Source: Campanula takesimana (taxonomy: Eukaryota; Streptophyta; Magnoliopsida; Asterales; Campanulaceae). From it: a DNA stretch of 64,000 nucleotides. The notes below the pieces were generated by a model. The model ran no database searches, had not been told where the DNA came from, and saw only the letters and a list, made by a program, of their open reading frames with translations. Position 1 is the first letter of the stretch. The number at the start of each line of letters is the position of its first letter. The stretch is from positions 1,550,001-1,614,000 of the forward strand of contig JAOWBW010000060.1 in the NCBI GenBank assembly GCA_026119855.1, given 5' to 3'. This document shows positions 1-10,515 of the stretch, piece after piece. The position numbers and the translations under genes were made by a program.

Positions 1-239
1 AAGACTCGATATTGAACATGGGACGAGAGAAAACTTTAATGCACACTAAAGAGGACTTTGACTCTTTTTTTTATTCCTATTACTAGGTAGAGAAAGAGAA
101 ACGAAGATTGTTGCTGTAGTCCCCATTGTCGTTGTAGCCTTCCTTGCGGCATGATCTCTTGTTGAGACCCTATTTCAAATCTGAGCCCCTTCCTTGATGA
201 GTTCTTGCATGTTCTCACTCTCTAACTGTTGTTCTTCAA

Positions 240-761
240 CTACGGTAAACTCACCATTGTCAATGAATCTTGGATGATGACGCGGAGGGAGAAGCAATCC
301 TCGGTGAGGTGACCGCTGCATAGGTGATAGTCACACCACTTGTGGTGGGCATGGTTGCGACGTAATGGTTGTGGTTGCTTGTACCCTTGGATAGGAGAAA
401 CTTGTCCCTTGGTTTTGAGAGCTTCGTAGGCCTCAGTGATGGTCATGCCATTGAGAGGGGTATAGACACGGTCGTTGGTGGCACCTTTGTGACTTTTGAG
501 GGATGAGCCACTTGAGCATGCTTTACCGTGGACCTTTACCTTGCTGTCGGTGAGCTCTTGCAAACGAGCCTTACGTTCGGACACTTCTTCCTTGTGAATT
601 TTCCTCTCGAGATTAAGACGGTCATGCCACAAATCATCCTTGCGGCGGGCATCCTCGACAAGTCTATCCATTTGTTCCCCCATGGCTCTTATTATGTTGA
701 AGAGCCTTTCGTTGGACACGGAGATGTTCTCACCCTTGTTGTTGTTGCCGTTGGAAGCCAT
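240..761 (-). pseudogene. gag: Tat-like gag fragment, frameshifted
   Basis: This is a gag-like reading frame starting at MASNGNN (761). Its first half is rich in charged residues and helix-like (EQMDRLVEDARRKDD). Near the C-terminus is a knuckle-like motif of form CDYH-x3-GH-x2-EDC, typical of plant Tat-lineage Gag. Compared with the plus copy (28776-29456), a single-base deletion just after the knuckle (near 270) shifts the frame and ends the protein early at 240. An upstream ATG at 860 would extend the frame, but the alignment with the other copy favours 761. The protein would bind element RNA in the virus-like particle. It is probably non-functional here. Confidence 0.65.
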
Positions 762-1670
762 TGGACCTATTGAGAGAACACGGTCGATCTTAGGTTGGCC
801 CCACAAACATATTTTGAGTAAAATAATTAACCCACAAACAAAGGAAAAAGACTCAACCACATAAGAAAAATGACTCTTTTTTTATTTACAAAAGTCGGAA
901 GGACGTGGTCCTTTTTGGGTTTCTAGAAAAATAGTGGAATCGTCACACTAGTATATAGACCTTCTCGCGATCCCATATACTCATCGGATTCCACCACGCT
1001 TGTGAATCCTACATGTGTCGGGATTAAACTAAATTAATGTAGTAAAGCATACATGCGGGGACGGAATTTTTATTTGCATCCATTATGACCACTTGGGGAC
1101 GGATTTTTATTTCATCCATAACAACGAGTGGCATGTATGATTTGAAGACATTAGTTTAGGGAAATCTCGGCACATGGAAACCGACTTGATTCGCGGAGTG
1201 TTAGACCCTAACTAGAATTGTGTGGTTTGTGCTCGGCTAAAGAGAGGCTTAAAGGTCACCCCCGGCATGTAGTCATGAACTACGCCACGGGCTGAGGTTT
1301 ACCGCTTCGAAAGAGTCAAGGTCGAGTGGAGCTTGAAACTTCCTAGGACGGGCCTCGACGGGTTTGGGGTTGGACTTGTGCGACTCGATAGTGAGCAGTT
1401 GATAAGAATTGTGCGCGTAGTGTGAGGTCTAACAAGTGACAAAAATATTTTCTTTTTTTTTTTCAAAGGAAATAAAAAAAACAAATAAGCACGTAATTTA
1501 CAACTTTCGAATCACCCGTGTGACCGATAAAAATGAATAAACAAAAGTAAAAGGGGGTGTATGCAGGCCCGGTGCCCACACACTGTCAAAACTGTCCATT
1601 CTGTTCACTGTTTCTATTCTGTTCTGGAAAATTTCCCAGATGTACGCGCTTTGGGCTTTGAGGATGGGAG

Positions 1671-1894
1671 GCGCGCGCCTTAGGAACTAGAGGGCAGAGG
1701 CGCCCGCTTCTGGGCAGAACCTGCAAATCCGTGGGTTCAAGGGATTGCCTTGACCCTAAATTATAGAACTTTTCCCCTGCAGAAACTGTTAGCACAATAA
1801 CATGGAATTGAAGGACAAGATGGAAGGTGGGCGGTTCTGGTAATAGGGTTGGACGCGTGCTCTTTAGGCCAAGAAGGGCGGAAGCGCGCACTTC
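1671..1894. repeat. GC-rich dyads in Tat leader (minus copy)
   Basis: Three short GC-rich dyads lie in an otherwise mixed leader: GGCGCGCGCC at 1670-1679, a GGCGCCCGC module at 1699, and a near-palindrome around GCGCGC at 1881-1894. They belong to the CG-NN-CG dyad class also found in the other LTRs of this window. No coding role is apparent. Confidence 0.5.
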
Positions 1895-1970
1895 CTACCC
1901 TTTTTACCAGAATTCCCAGAAAACAGATATAAGAACACCAAAAGCAGAAAATGCAAGTTTAACCCTCTAT

Positions 1971-1989
1971 GTCCCCAGCGGAGTCGCCA
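1971..1989 (-). other. primer-binding site, tRNA-Arg type
   Basis: One base inside the LTR end, the minus strand reads TGGCGACTCCGCTGGGGAC. This is the TGG-plus-acceptor-stem complement used by plant Tat/Ogre elements (tRNA-Arg). The plus copy has the same site at 27585 with one difference. Confidence 0.75.
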
Positions 1990-1990
1990 C

Positions 1991-2833
1991 TGTAGATACC
2001 CCGGGGAACCACGGGTTGGCTAGAGCGGTGAATTAACCTACGATGTCTACTTGATTTTAAGAGTCGCCACCCGCGTTTTTAGAGGAACGCGAGAAAGCCT
2101 AAAGAAAGCCAATTTTTGTACGAAAACCAGAGATTCGGGAGAGAAGGGTTCGGGGGTTAGGTGACGGAGTAGGAAGTACTTAAACACCCACTCCGCTCCG
2201 CTTACGCGGGTCTTGCTACTTTTGGTGTTCTAATGTTAAATGTCATTCAATTTAATAATAAGAGAAATGTGCTAACAATTATAATGAACAGAAAGGGGAA
2301 ATTTACAAAGGAAAAATAAAAGAGAATTGTTTATTTATTGATTTATGCTAAAGATTACATGTCGAATTATCGCTAGGTAATTACATTAAGAAATGAGAAT
2401 GTAAATTAAAGTGGAATTAAAATGTTGGGATGTAACCTTGACCAAACTTCAATAGTGAAGTGGCCTTTTGGTTGTATCCCTTTTTATGGAGATTGCATAC
2501 ATTGACTAGACATGAATAAAATAAGAAGAAGAAAAAGGGAAGTTGTACTTTAAGAAGAAGGACTTTAAACCTTGACTTGAAGATGGTGTTGTTGTAGAGA
2601 AAATGTTGTGCAACACTTTGTGTAGTGTTTTGTAGAGAAATCTTGTTGAGAGGATTTGTGTATAGTGTATGTGTAGAGAAAATTCAAGTAAAAAAAGAAG
2701 GTCCTTTCCAAGGTAGAAGAAGGTGGTTTTTATAGGTAAAAAGGAAAGGGAAAGGTTGGAGGGAAAATGATCAAGTTAAATGAAAGTACTATGTATGCAA
2801 TCGGGGTGAGAGGTCCAAAGCGGGGTGTCTACA
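1991..2833 (-). repeat. 5' LTR of the Tat-like minus copy
   Basis: The LTR begins (minus strand) TGTAGACACCCCG and ends GGTATCTACA, giving short inverted TGTAGA/TCTACA ends. It is 843 bp against 1190 bp in the plus copy (26394-27583). The outer ends align well by eye. The missing part includes the GC-dyad segment that the other copy has at 26572-26636, so the difference looks like an internal deletion. Confidence 0.8.
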
Positions 2834-3049
2834 GAAGGTTTGGTTTTTGGGAGAGAGAAATCGAGAAACTTATTATGGGTACGTCTTTTACATCAGTAAA
2901 TTAACTAGGGTGGGTAGGTTGGTTAGAATTAGATTAGTTTAGTTAATTAATGAGGATTGCACCAGTAAATTAAGTCTATTTAGGTTAGATATGTGTTGGT
3001 TTTTTGGTAATTGTCATAAAAAGGTGAGGGTATATTGGTAAAAAGTACA

Positions 3050-3137
3050 TGCCATTTTGGGTAATAAAGCAGCTAAGAAACTTGTGCTGGGACGAACTAA
3101 AAAGGAAAGTAAGAACCTTGTGCTGGGACGGAGGGAG
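3050..3137. mobile_element. Stowaway-like MITE, right end only
   Basis: The sequence ends in TGGGACGGAGGGAG followed by TA at 3138-3139, the mirror of the Stowaway end CTCCCTCCGTCCC. A partial duplicate of the subterminal phrase (ACTTGTGCTGGGACG) lies just inside. No matching left end is visible. The left part was probably lost or interrupted near the Tat LTR edge at 2833. From 2834 to 3050 I see AT-rich DNA with no other recognisable feature. Confidence 0.5.
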
Positions 3138-3554
3138 TACTATATAGGGTAATTATATTAGTTAACTACTATAGTAACTATTACTAATAATAGTAATAGT
3201 TAAAGTAATAGTTAACTATTATAGTAATTATTATTATTATTAGTAATAGTTATTATAATAGTAAATTATATTAATTACCTTATATAGTAAATAATATTAT
3301 TAGCTAATCCTATTAAGCAAATAATAGTTAACTATCTTAGTTAATATTATACTAACTATTATAGTTAATTATTAAATAAATAAATAATTACTATTAACAT
3401 TATTAGTTAATCATAATAGTTGCTATATATATTAATTATAATTCTTAATAGTAGTATTAGTTAATCATAATAGTTATTATATAAATTAACTATTATTAGT
3501 AGTATTAGTTAATCATTATACAATAGTATATGTTAATATTTACTATTAATAGTA

Positions 3555-3856
3555 CTCACTCCGTCTGAGAGTAAGAGTCATACTTTCTATTTTGGTATAT
3601 CCAAGAGTAAAAGTCTCTTTATAAAATGACAAATGATGGGAAAAAATGAATAGTGTTTTTGACAATTTTGTCTTTCTAATGCTTTTATAATTAAGGAAAA
3701 AAAAAACTTACCAACTTACATTTTGTCCACTTGCACTATGAATAGTGTTTTGGACATCTATACTATCAATCCACTTGCAATGTTTACCCATTTTCTATTG
3801 TTTTTCTAATAATTGTGCGCAAGTAAGGTAGGACTCTAACTCCAGGACGGATGAAG
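3555..3856. mobile_element. Stowaway-type MITE 1
   Basis: This is a 302-bp element flanked by TA on both sides (3553-3554 and 3857-3858). Its terminal inverted repeats start CTCACTCCGTC on the left and CTTCATCCGTCC on the right (reverse complement), and similarity continues inward through GAGTAAGAGTC and GAGTTAGAGTC. There is no coding capacity. Such elements are moved by Tc1/mariner transposases encoded elsewhere. Confidence 0.8.
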
Positions 3857-3887
3857 TATTAATTAATCATAATAGTTACTATATATA

Positions 3888-4170
3888 CTCCCTCCGTCCC
3901 ACCTCACTTGAGACCTAAGAGGTGGGCACAATAACTAAGGAAAAAAGAATAAATTAAAGAAGATGTGTGGTAGAAAATAAGAGAGAGAATTAGTGGGGTA
4001 AATAGTAGTGTTGGTTGAATGGATTGTGTGGTGGAAAATGAAGAGAGAGAATGAGTGGGTGGGGTAGTTTGAATATAAAATAATAAAAAGATGGCTATTT
4101 TGGGGAGTCTCAAGTGAAGTGAGACGGACCAAAATGGAAATAAATCTCAAGTGAGGTGGGACGGAAGGAG
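3888..4170. mobile_element. Stowaway-type MITE 2
   Basis: This is a 283-bp element with TA duplications at 3886-3887 and 4171-4172. The inverted ends are near perfect over about 26 bp: CTCCCTCCGTCCCACCTC on the left and CTCCTTCCGTCCCACCTC on the right strand. It lies only 31 bp from MITE 1 in the same AT-rich array. Small open frames inside it are not genes. Confidence 0.88.
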
Positions 4171-4720
4171 TATATATTAATTATTACTATTAATATTATT
4201 TGTCAATAAAATTATTATTTTACTAATATGATTAGATGTATATTATAGATTTTTATATTTATTAATCTTAATATGTATATATAATATAAAATCATTCATT
4301 GGACAATAGCTAATATGTCGCGCCCCAGACCCGTGGTCCTACTTGGCCCCACGCTCGGGACACGAGTGGAAGACGTTATGAAATACTTTTTGAAATTTTT
4401 TCGAAATGTACTTTCATAGAGTTTAACAAAATCACACTTGAAGTTCAAAGACTTCATTTAATCCTTAAACAAACTTTACAACCAACTTTCACAACGAAAG
4501 TACTTAGCCCGAAGGCTTACAAACTTTTATACAAATGTACATACACCAACATTATCCAAAATAGGTGTTACAATAGGAAGTACGGGTACTCTACCCAAAA
4601 GGTTTTACATTTACATAATGTAACCTTAACAAAACAAGTCCCAACTCTTACCACTCCAACGTCCTCCCGTGCCAAAGTGTCATATCCCCTGGACTCGCCT
4701 TTATCTAAAACAGTAAAACA

Positions 4721-4775
4721 AATAAATGGTGAGAATGAATCTCAGTAAGCTACTAAAATGCAACTACGTTTCATG
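4721..4775 (-). promoter_or_regulatory. conserved LTR block with TGAGA/TCTCA dyad (A, 3' LTR)
   Basis: The minus strand reads CATGAAACGTAGTTGCAT, then GCTTACTGAGATTCATTCTCACC, then TTTATT (described in parts). The same phrase order occurs in the LTRs of B, C and D although the surrounding LTR sequence differs. The function is unknown: a promoter, leader or 3'-processing role is possible. The companion copy is at 20602-20656. Confidence 0.4.
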
Positions 4776-5504
4776 CTAAAATGATAAGTATAACAAACAA
4801 TATCATAAGCATCACATAGCACATAGCATGAGAGGCAAATCCAACTCATAATACCACACATACAACGATGTAACACTCACAAGGATACTTAGCCAAGGTT
4901 TACCGAAAGAACATAACCGTCTGGGAATACCATTTAAGAAAACCATCTGAGAAACCCATTTGAGCAGCATAATTAGCTGAAGCCGGGATCCCGAAAACCA
5001 AACCATAAGAACCAAAGTAACTACGGGGGGAATATGACACAAAGTCATAACCCAAATGCTCACTCGAGGGGAGCTAACTCATCCCATCCAAGGCCAATCT
5101 GGACTGGGGAAAAAGGACCAGTGGAAAAGCCTTATAGTGAACTTGGCTGTGTGCCACTATAATACTTTCCACCTCCACTCGATAACACAAAACCAGCTGG
5201 ACTTTCAAACAAAGCACTGTAATAAATACTTGCTTAAACAACAACCGAGGCAATGATTCCAAAGTAGGGAACCAAGCCAAACACCTCACCAGAAGCACAC
5301 AAAAGAATCACTCATAAAGTGTTCACAATATCATTGACATTTAAGTCATAAACACAACCTTGTACACATATGAAACCAAATCATCATCTACCATTTTAGC
5401 TTCCCAAAACACTTATCTAGGCACCCTAGACTAGGACACAAAACCTAGCCCAAGATTGGGTCCTAAACCAAATCAATGAAATAATTTATTTTCTTCAGCA
5501 ACAG

Positions 5505-5613
5505 TGGGCGCCCGCCCGCCCTCATCTTGGGCGACCGCCCAAGAGCCCTGTTTTAAAAATTCACCTTTCAGTAGTTCTGGGCGCTCGCCCGGCCCTCATC
5601 TTGGGCGACCGCC
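5505..5613. repeat. GC-rich CG-NN-CG dyad cluster (A, 3' LTR)
   Basis: Four modules lie in AT-rich surroundings: GGGCGCCCGCCC (5505), GGGCGACCGCCC (5529-5540), GGGCGCTCGCCC (5579) and GGGCGACCGCC (5603). Each has 5-bp arms around a two-base centre. The cluster lies about 800-900 nt from the U3 end of the LTR. Confidence 0.65.
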
Positions 5614-6449
5614 TAAAAGCCCTGCCAGGCCAAAATTGCACACTTTTTACTCCTTTTGTTTCACCGTCCCAAAAGTACAACACTTACACACTTAACTTTT
5701 ATAGCCTTACTAAGGCTACCAAAAATCAGTCCCAAACAACTCTAACACTACTTTGAACCCAACCAAACCAACATACCAAATACTCACTTTGTCCCAAAAT
5801 TACAAGTATCACAAATAAATTCTTTTCACAATAATTTCACCACATATAACATATACAACATATATGTGACCATTTTAATATTTAAAGGGAATTAGTAACT
5901 TACCTATTTCCGGAAAAAGTATCGCAGAAATATGTTTTGATCGGGTAGAAATGACCTACTCAACGCCCTGATCATTTTTATATAATTAGATTTTAAAACG
6001 GAGAAGTAATTAAAAAGATATAAATCGAATTAGGTTGAACTTACCTTTTCTTTTAACCCTAGGGAAGAACGAGGAATGTTTGCTGAGTATTGTTAACACA
6101 GAGGGAGAAGGAGAAGGATAAACATGTTTTAATAAAGATCTTTGCCCCATTTTTATACTTTAGTCACCCAACTTCCATTTTTAACACTTAAACCCCTAAA
6201 GTTATAATTTCACAAAGAACCCTAAAGTTTCAACTTAATCATTTAACTTCTTTAACCATTATTACTACTGACTAAGTAAATAGCACATTTAATCAAGTAG
6301 GATGTGAAAATCATAAAATATGATGCAACACATAAAATGCACACATAATGTCAAATTAAAATCCCCAAAAATATAAAATAAATAGGGACGGGTTTTGGGG
6401 TCGTTACAATCACTCCCCCTTAAAGAAAAATTGCCCCGAATTTTTAGGG

Positions 6450-9229
6450 TTACTTACCCAGGTCCTCAAATAACCAAGGATACTTTCTCTCGATCTCCTC
6501 CCGAAGCTCCCAAGTTGATTATTCCACATTGTGGTTCCTCCACACAACTCGAACAAGAGGAATACTCTTATTTCTCAATTCTTGAACCTTCGAATCAATG
6601 ACTTAGACTGGATACTCTTCGTAAGACATACTCGGCTCAATATCCTCGGGAACCTCAGATAAGACATGAGAAGGATCATACACGTACTTCCGAAGCATAG
6701 AGATATGAAACACATTATGAATCCTATCAAGAGAAGGAGGTAATGCAAGACGATAGGCACGATCTCCAACTTTTCCAAGAATCTCAAATGGACCAATATA
6801 CCTCGGTGCAAGCTTGCCTTTCTTTCCATACCTTCGAATACCAACCTTAGGTGAAACCTTCAAAAACACGAAATCACCCTTTTTAAACTCGAGATCTCGT
6901 CTCTGGTGATCGGCATAGCTTTTCTGTCTACTCTGAGCGGTACTCAAGCGATCCCGAATAAGTTTAATCTTTTCAACTGAATCATTAACCATCTGAACAC
7001 CCCAAATCTTTGCTTCTCCCACTTCATCCCAACAAATTGGAGACCGACATTTCCTCCCATACAATGCTTCATACGGAGCCATCCCAATACTGGACTGAAA
7101 ACTATTATTATAAGCAAACTCTACGAGAGGCAAATGAGTATCCCACGAATCAGAAAAGTCAACAGAACAAGCTCTCAACATGTTCTCAAGAATCTGAATG
7201 GTTCTCTCTGACTGACCATCTGTCTGAGGATGAAAAGCTGTACTAAACCTCAACTCTGAACCCAAAGCCTTCTGAAACGCTTGCCAAAACCGAGATGTAA
7301 ATCTAGGATCACGATAAGAAACAATGCTAACTGGAACTCCATGTAATCTAACGATCTCATTAATGTACAAGGTTGCAAGCCTTTCCATAGAATAACCAAT
7401 CTCAATAGGTAGAAAATGAGAAGACTTTGTCAATCTATCAACAATCACCCAAACTGCATCAAACCTTCTTCGAGTGCGAGGCAACCCTGTCACAAAATCC
7501 ATAGTAACGTGCTCCCACTTCCATTCCGGAATCTCTAATGGTTGAAGCAATCCCGCGGGCCTTTGATGCTCAGCTTTAACTTGTTGACATGTTAAACACT
7601 TAGATACATAATCCGCTATTTCTCTCTTCATATTATTCCACCAAAAGTGTTGCTTCAAATTTTGATACATTTTAGTACTCCCGGGATGAATAGTATACCT
7701 CGACTTATGGCCTTCCTTGAGAACTTGAAATTTAATCCCATCCACATTAGGCACACACAAACGACCTCTGAAAGTCAATACCCTTTCTGAACTGAGAGAG
7801 AAATCTTCAAATTTGCCTTCCTTAATCTTATCCATTATTTTCACTAACTCCGGATCATCCTTCTGAGCTTCCTTTATTTGTTGAATTAAAGTTGGTAATA
7901 TTCGAATGTTCGCAAAAATAGCTCCATGCTTGGATTCATAAGGACTCTAATCTCGAGCATCCTCCAACATCTTCCATTCACGCACCATTAATGAGGCCAT
8001 ATAAGATTTCCGGCTAATAGCATCGGCTACCACATTTGCTTTACCCGGGTAATAAGAAATAGTACAATCATAGTCCTTCAGTAACTCCATCCATCTTCTT
8101 TGCCTGTTATTCAACTCTTTTTGTGAAAATAAATACTTCAAACTTTGATGATCGGTAAAAATCTCAAATTTTGCTCCATAAAGATAATGTTTCCACTTGT
8201 GCAACGCAAAGACAATAGCCGCAAGCTCCATGTCATGGGTAGGATAATTCTGCTCACTCGGAGTCAACTTCCTTGAAGCATACGCAATCACCCTTCCATT
8301 TTGCATTAGTACACACCCGAGGCCTTCTTTAGAAGCATCACTATATATCACCAAATCATCATTTCCATTAGGGAGTGCAAGAATAGGAGCAGTAGTCAAT
8401 CTTTTCTTCAACTCCTCAAAACTGATTTGACATTTTTCATTCCACATATAAGGCACATTCTTTCGAGTCAACTGAGTCAAGGGAGTTGCAATCTTAGAAA
8501 ACCCCTCAATGAACCTTCTGTAGTACCCAGCTAACCCCAAGAAGCTTCGAATTTCTGTAACTGATTCTGGCCTCTTCCAATTCACAATAGCCTCAACTTT
8601 GGATGGATCAACTGATATGCCTTTATTAGAAATCACGTGCCCAAGAAAAGATACTTCATCGAGCTAAAAATCACATTTATTGAACTTTGCAAACAATTGC
8701 TTCTCCCGAAGAATAGATAATACCATTCGCAAGTGCTGTTCGTGCTCCTCCCGGGACTTTGAATAAACAAGAATATCATCAATAAATACAACCACGAAGG
8801 TATCAAGATAAGGTTTAAAGACCCTATTTATCATATCCATAAAAACAGCCGGAGCATTAGTCAACCCAAAAGGCATAACAAGAAACTCATAATGGCCATA
8901 TCTACTACGAAAAGCAGTTTTAGAAATGTCTTCAGAACGGATTTTCAACTGGTGATACCCACTCCTCAAGTCAAGCTTTGAAAAGACGACTGACCCTTGA
9001 AGTTGATCAAATAAATCATCAATATGAGGAAGTGGATATTTATTCTTTATGGTTACCTGATTCAACTTCCGATAATCAATACACGGTCTCAAGTATCCAT
9101 CCTTCTTCTTTACAAACAACACAGGAGCTCCCCACGGCGATACACTAGGGCGAATGAATCCTCTATCAAATAACTCTTGCAATTGAACCTTCAACTCTTT
9201 CAGTTCAGCTGGAGCCATTCTGTAAGGTA
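6450..9229 (-). pseudogene. pol: Chromovirus A pol, distal part (RT-RNase H-integrase-chromodomain)
   Basis: Reading leftward from 9229: RT with the intact catalytic box FIDDILVYSK, RNase H (YSDASKEGLGC, then THDMELAAIVFAL with the catalytic Glu present), integrase with an HHCC finger and core motifs (IVDRLTKSSHF, DPRFTSRFW, QTDGQSER), a GPF/Y-type region, and a chromodomain-like tail ending in KYPWLF. The frame is broken by a stop in place of Trp near 8661, a stop near 7950, and stops near 6602 and in the chromodomain, while most catalytic residues persist. The integrase core also has Y for D in its SYRD/SDRD motif (near 7312). The 5' portion of pol lies beyond element C at 18395-20089. The mutations point to decay after insertion. 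Confidence 0.88.
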
Positions 9230-9689
9230 CCTCATGACATGCCCCAAGTCCCGGGATCCCCTAATAGAACCTCGAACCTGGTGCGCGTAACTAACGAGGA
9301 ATGAAAAACTAACAAGAAACAAGAAACTAACGGGAAATAGGAACAATACCTGTTAGAAACAAACTGACATGATATATATACTCTAGAGTAAGGAGCTAAG
9401 ATAGCTCACAACGAGTTCTAGACCAAGAAAATTAAAACCAAACATGGTTACATACAGCGGAAGACATGCCTAGCACATAATCTGGCATCAAGAGATGTCT
9501 AGAGACAACAAGTACTACACAAGTCTACCCAACAAGCCCTGAGTTTAACAACTCATACAACATCGTCCTTACCAAAGTGTAAAAGGACACTAGTCTCAAA
9601 CAAGAACATCCTGCGGAGTACGTTCCCAGCTATGTCGAGCCTCACTACGTACTATCCCCTGCTTTCCTGGGGGGGGGGGGGAAACAAAT

Positions 9690-9740
9690 AAAGGGTGAGA
9701 TAAATCTCAGTAAGCTATTAACATGCAACTACATGACATG
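9690..9740 (-). promoter_or_regulatory. conserved LTR block with TGAGAT/ATCTCA dyad (C, 3' LTR)
   Basis: On the minus strand the block holds TAGTTGCATG, then AGCTTACTGAG, then a perfect dyad TGAGAT-TT-ATCTCA followed by CACCCTTTATTTG and a C-homopolymer (G tract 9669-9681 on the plus strand). The same arrangement occurs at 14929-14979, 39582-39630 and 44836-44884, and more loosely in A and B. Confidence 0.4.
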
Positions 9741-10332
9741 TTATCACGCCATTCCAGTAGATACTCAAGTAATCATATACCAAGTAACAAGTATAGGAGA
9801 GGCTAAGCCAACTCAACAAGTAATCAAGCTCAAGATATGATCAGGTAACAAGTAGTCAAGTAGTGTGAGAGGCTAGACCAACTCACCAAGAAGGACATAG
9901 GCCTATCACGTATCATTACCTGAATCCTTCCTTATTTCTCCCAAGAATACCATTGTTGTCGATGCTTGTATAGCTGATAACAACCACGATCAAGATCAAG
10001 AGACTGCTATGCAGTATATAAGAAGACCCGGTAACCAGTGTCATTCACAAGAACAAGATTCACGAGGTGTTCACGATTTTAGCATTCACTTATATCAGGC
10101 GTATTGCTCTAATACAGGATTCTAAGCCCTTACTATGGCCGGTAGTAAGGGAAAAATAGACCGAATGCATAGACCCACGATTATCACTTAAGCCCCAGCT
10201 CTCGCGATAAGCGTGAACCTATACACCCCTCTGCACCAAATAAGCCAGCTGGACTCACACGAGAATGCACAAGTAGATGTTTACTTGAACTACGAGAATA
10301 GAACTAAGTCCCATATTAGTGGACCAGTCTTT

Positions 10333-10515
10333 ATGCACCATGTAATCATGTATCATGTGCTCACGAAAATATGCACCATGTAATCATGTATCATGTGCTC
10401 ACGAGAATATGTAATCATGTATCATGTGCTCACGAGAATATGCACCATGTAATCATGTATTATGTGCTCACGAGAATATGCACCATGTAATCATGTATCA
10501 TGTGCTCACGAGAAT
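10333..10515 (-). repeat. 38-bp tandem repeat, about 5 units (C, 3' LTR)
   Basis: Unit starting ATGCACCATGTAATCATG is repeated head to tail. There are four full units and one shortened by seven bases. The other LTR of the same element has six full units, and D has three in each LTR. Confidence 0.9.

Larger units (their letters stand above)
1..2833 (-). mobile_element. Tat/Ogre-like Ty3 retrotransposon, 5' part (minus copy)
   Basis: Read on the minus strand this stretch holds, in order, a 5' LTR, a primer-binding site matching a tRNA-Arg 3' end, a GC-rich leader and a gag-like ORF. It then leaves the window, so pol and the 3' LTR are not visible. The LTR edges and gag match the plus-strand copy starting at 26394. 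The two copies lie head to head, with about 23.5 kb between their LTRs. The flank at 2834 is AT-rich spacer, but no target-site duplication can be checked because the far end is missing. Assignment to Tat/Ogre rests on the primer site and the gag zinc-knuckle type. Confidence 0.8.
3140..4315. repeat. AT-rich degenerate tandem array hosting MITEs
   Basis: The DNA is built almost only of A and T with short recurring phrases such as TTAGTTAATCATAATAGTTA. These recur at roughly 50-60 bp between 3400 and 3545 and again at 3860-3887, between and around the two Stowaway MITEs. No coding frame survives. It is the only stretch of the window not made of LTR elements. Confidence 0.6.
4316..6408 (-). repeat. 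3' LTR of chromovirus A
   Basis: The LTR is 2093 bp. On the minus strand it starts TGTAACGACCCC and ends GGGGCGCGACA. It contains the GC dyad cluster at 5505-5613 and the conserved TGAGA/TCTCA block at 4721-4775. Small ORFs here recur in the other LTR simply because the two LTRs are copies. Confidence 0.9.

Noticed and set aside
4812..5063. 83-codon frame found almost identically at 20693-20944
   Set aside because: It lies inside the two LTR copies of chromovirus A. The repetition is due to LTR identity and no domain is visible.
5504..5695. Pro/Gly-rich ORF over the GC dyads
   Set aside because: It is an artefact of GC-rich dyads lacking stop codons. The same is true of the ORFs at 46106-46357 and 54927-55220.
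10333..10515. CRISPR-like regular repeats
   Set aside because: The 38-bp units are directly adjacent, without unique spacers, and lie inside a plant LTR. It is a minisatellite.
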